Positions 6,870-7,042 of a stretch of 7,042 nt of DNA are shown piece by piece (positions within the stretch are counted from its first letter, which is position 1; each line of letters starts with the position of its first letter). The notes under the pieces were generated by a model. It made no database searches. It was given only the letters and a program-made list of their open reading frames with translations, and was not told the DNA's origin. The translations under genes and the position numbers were made by a program. Source of the stretch: Candidatus Poribacteria bacterium (GTDB lineage Bacteria; Poribacteria; WGA-4E; UBA9662); contig PBVO01000095.1 of assembly GCA_002729015.1 (NCBI GenBank), positions 1 through 7,042 on the forward strand, given 5' to 3'.

Positions 6870-6892
6870 CCAGCCATAAAGTATTAGGCTGG
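6870..6892 (+). terminator. Hairpin between the second CBS gene and the KorA-like gene
   Basis: CCAGCC (6870-6875) and GGCTGG (6887-6892) form a perfect GC-rich six-base stem around an 11-base loop, about 40 nt after the CBS stop. The bases that follow contain only scattered Ts, so it may be a weak terminator, an attenuator or a processing site rather than a full stop. Confidence 0.35.
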
Positions 6893-6929
6893 TTCATTCT
6901 CTGACTGAGTTGAAGAAGGACGATAGCTG

Positions 6930-7042
6930 ATGAACAAACAGAGGCAAGTAGTTAGCGACGCGACGGTTATTATCGCGGGTAACTCAGGAGATGGCTCCCA
7001 GACAGTTGGCGCCCAGTTAACGCAAACTTCGGCTTTTGCGGG
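6930..7042 (+). CDS. korA: 2-oxoacid:ferredoxin oxidoreductase alpha subunit (KorA-like), N-terminal fragment
   Basis: Only the first 37 full codons and a GG starting a glycine codon are present before the right edge. After a short polar lead, residues 11-38 read as the nucleotide-fold start of the gamma domain of 2-oxoacid:acceptor oxidoreductases: ATVIIAGNSGDGSQTVGAQL, in which GxSGDG and the following G are the family hallmark. In KorA-type proteins this gamma domain is fused in front of the alpha domain. The enzyme would convert a 2-oxoacid (2-oxoglutarate in KorA) and CoA to an acyl-CoA with reduction of ferredoxin, together with a KorB partner expected downstream. The start is supported by AAGGA (6916-6920), nine bases before the ATG. 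The fragment is too short to tell 2-oxoglutarate from pyruvate or branched-chain substrates, so the symbol is tentative. Confidence 0.75.
   Translation, partial: MNKQRQVVSDATVIIAGNSGDGSQTVGAQLTQTSAFA

Overview
The window is a piece of an AT-rich bacterial chromosome with five protein genes, two of them cut by the window edges. No phage, insertion-sequence, tRNA, rRNA or CRISPR signal was found. The gene set is a family-5 ABC transporter lipoprotein, an AddB-like nuclease, two small CBS-pair proteins and the start of a 2-oxoacid:ferredoxin oxidoreductase. It suggests a free-living bacterium that uses ferredoxin-linked 2-oxoacid metabolism. A Chloroflexota-type lineage is one possibility, but that is a guess from gene style and the sequence does not prove it.

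Left half, minus strand: a 1037-residue AddB/RexB-like PD-(D/E)XK nuclease (1885-4998) is followed, after 128 bp with a hairpin, by an extracytoplasmic substrate-binding lipoprotein (1-1756). That gene runs off the left edge with most of the protein visible. The nuclease has the complete C-terminal nuclease motifs and the four cysteines expected for an iron-sulfur cluster, but no Walker A motif, and no AddA-type helicase gene lies on either side of it.

Centre: 143 bp separates the nuclease from a divergent gene, with one plausible sigma-70-type promoter facing each way.

Right half, plus strand: a 142-residue protein with two CBS domains (5142-5570), a 721-bp stretch without a convincing gene but with several inverted repeats and a consensus -10 hexamer, a second 178-residue two-CBS protein (6292-6828), and the first 38 codons of a KorA-like 2-oxoacid:ferredoxin oxidoreductase alpha subunit (6930 to the edge). 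CBS pairs commonly sense adenine nucleotides, so the CBS genes next to a central-carbon ferredoxin enzyme may form an energy-sensing cluster; this is inference from position.

The part least explained by known genes is 5571-6291. It may hold a structured RNA or a long structured leader for the second CBS gene. I could not match it to any RNA family I know, and no clear new system is demonstrated.
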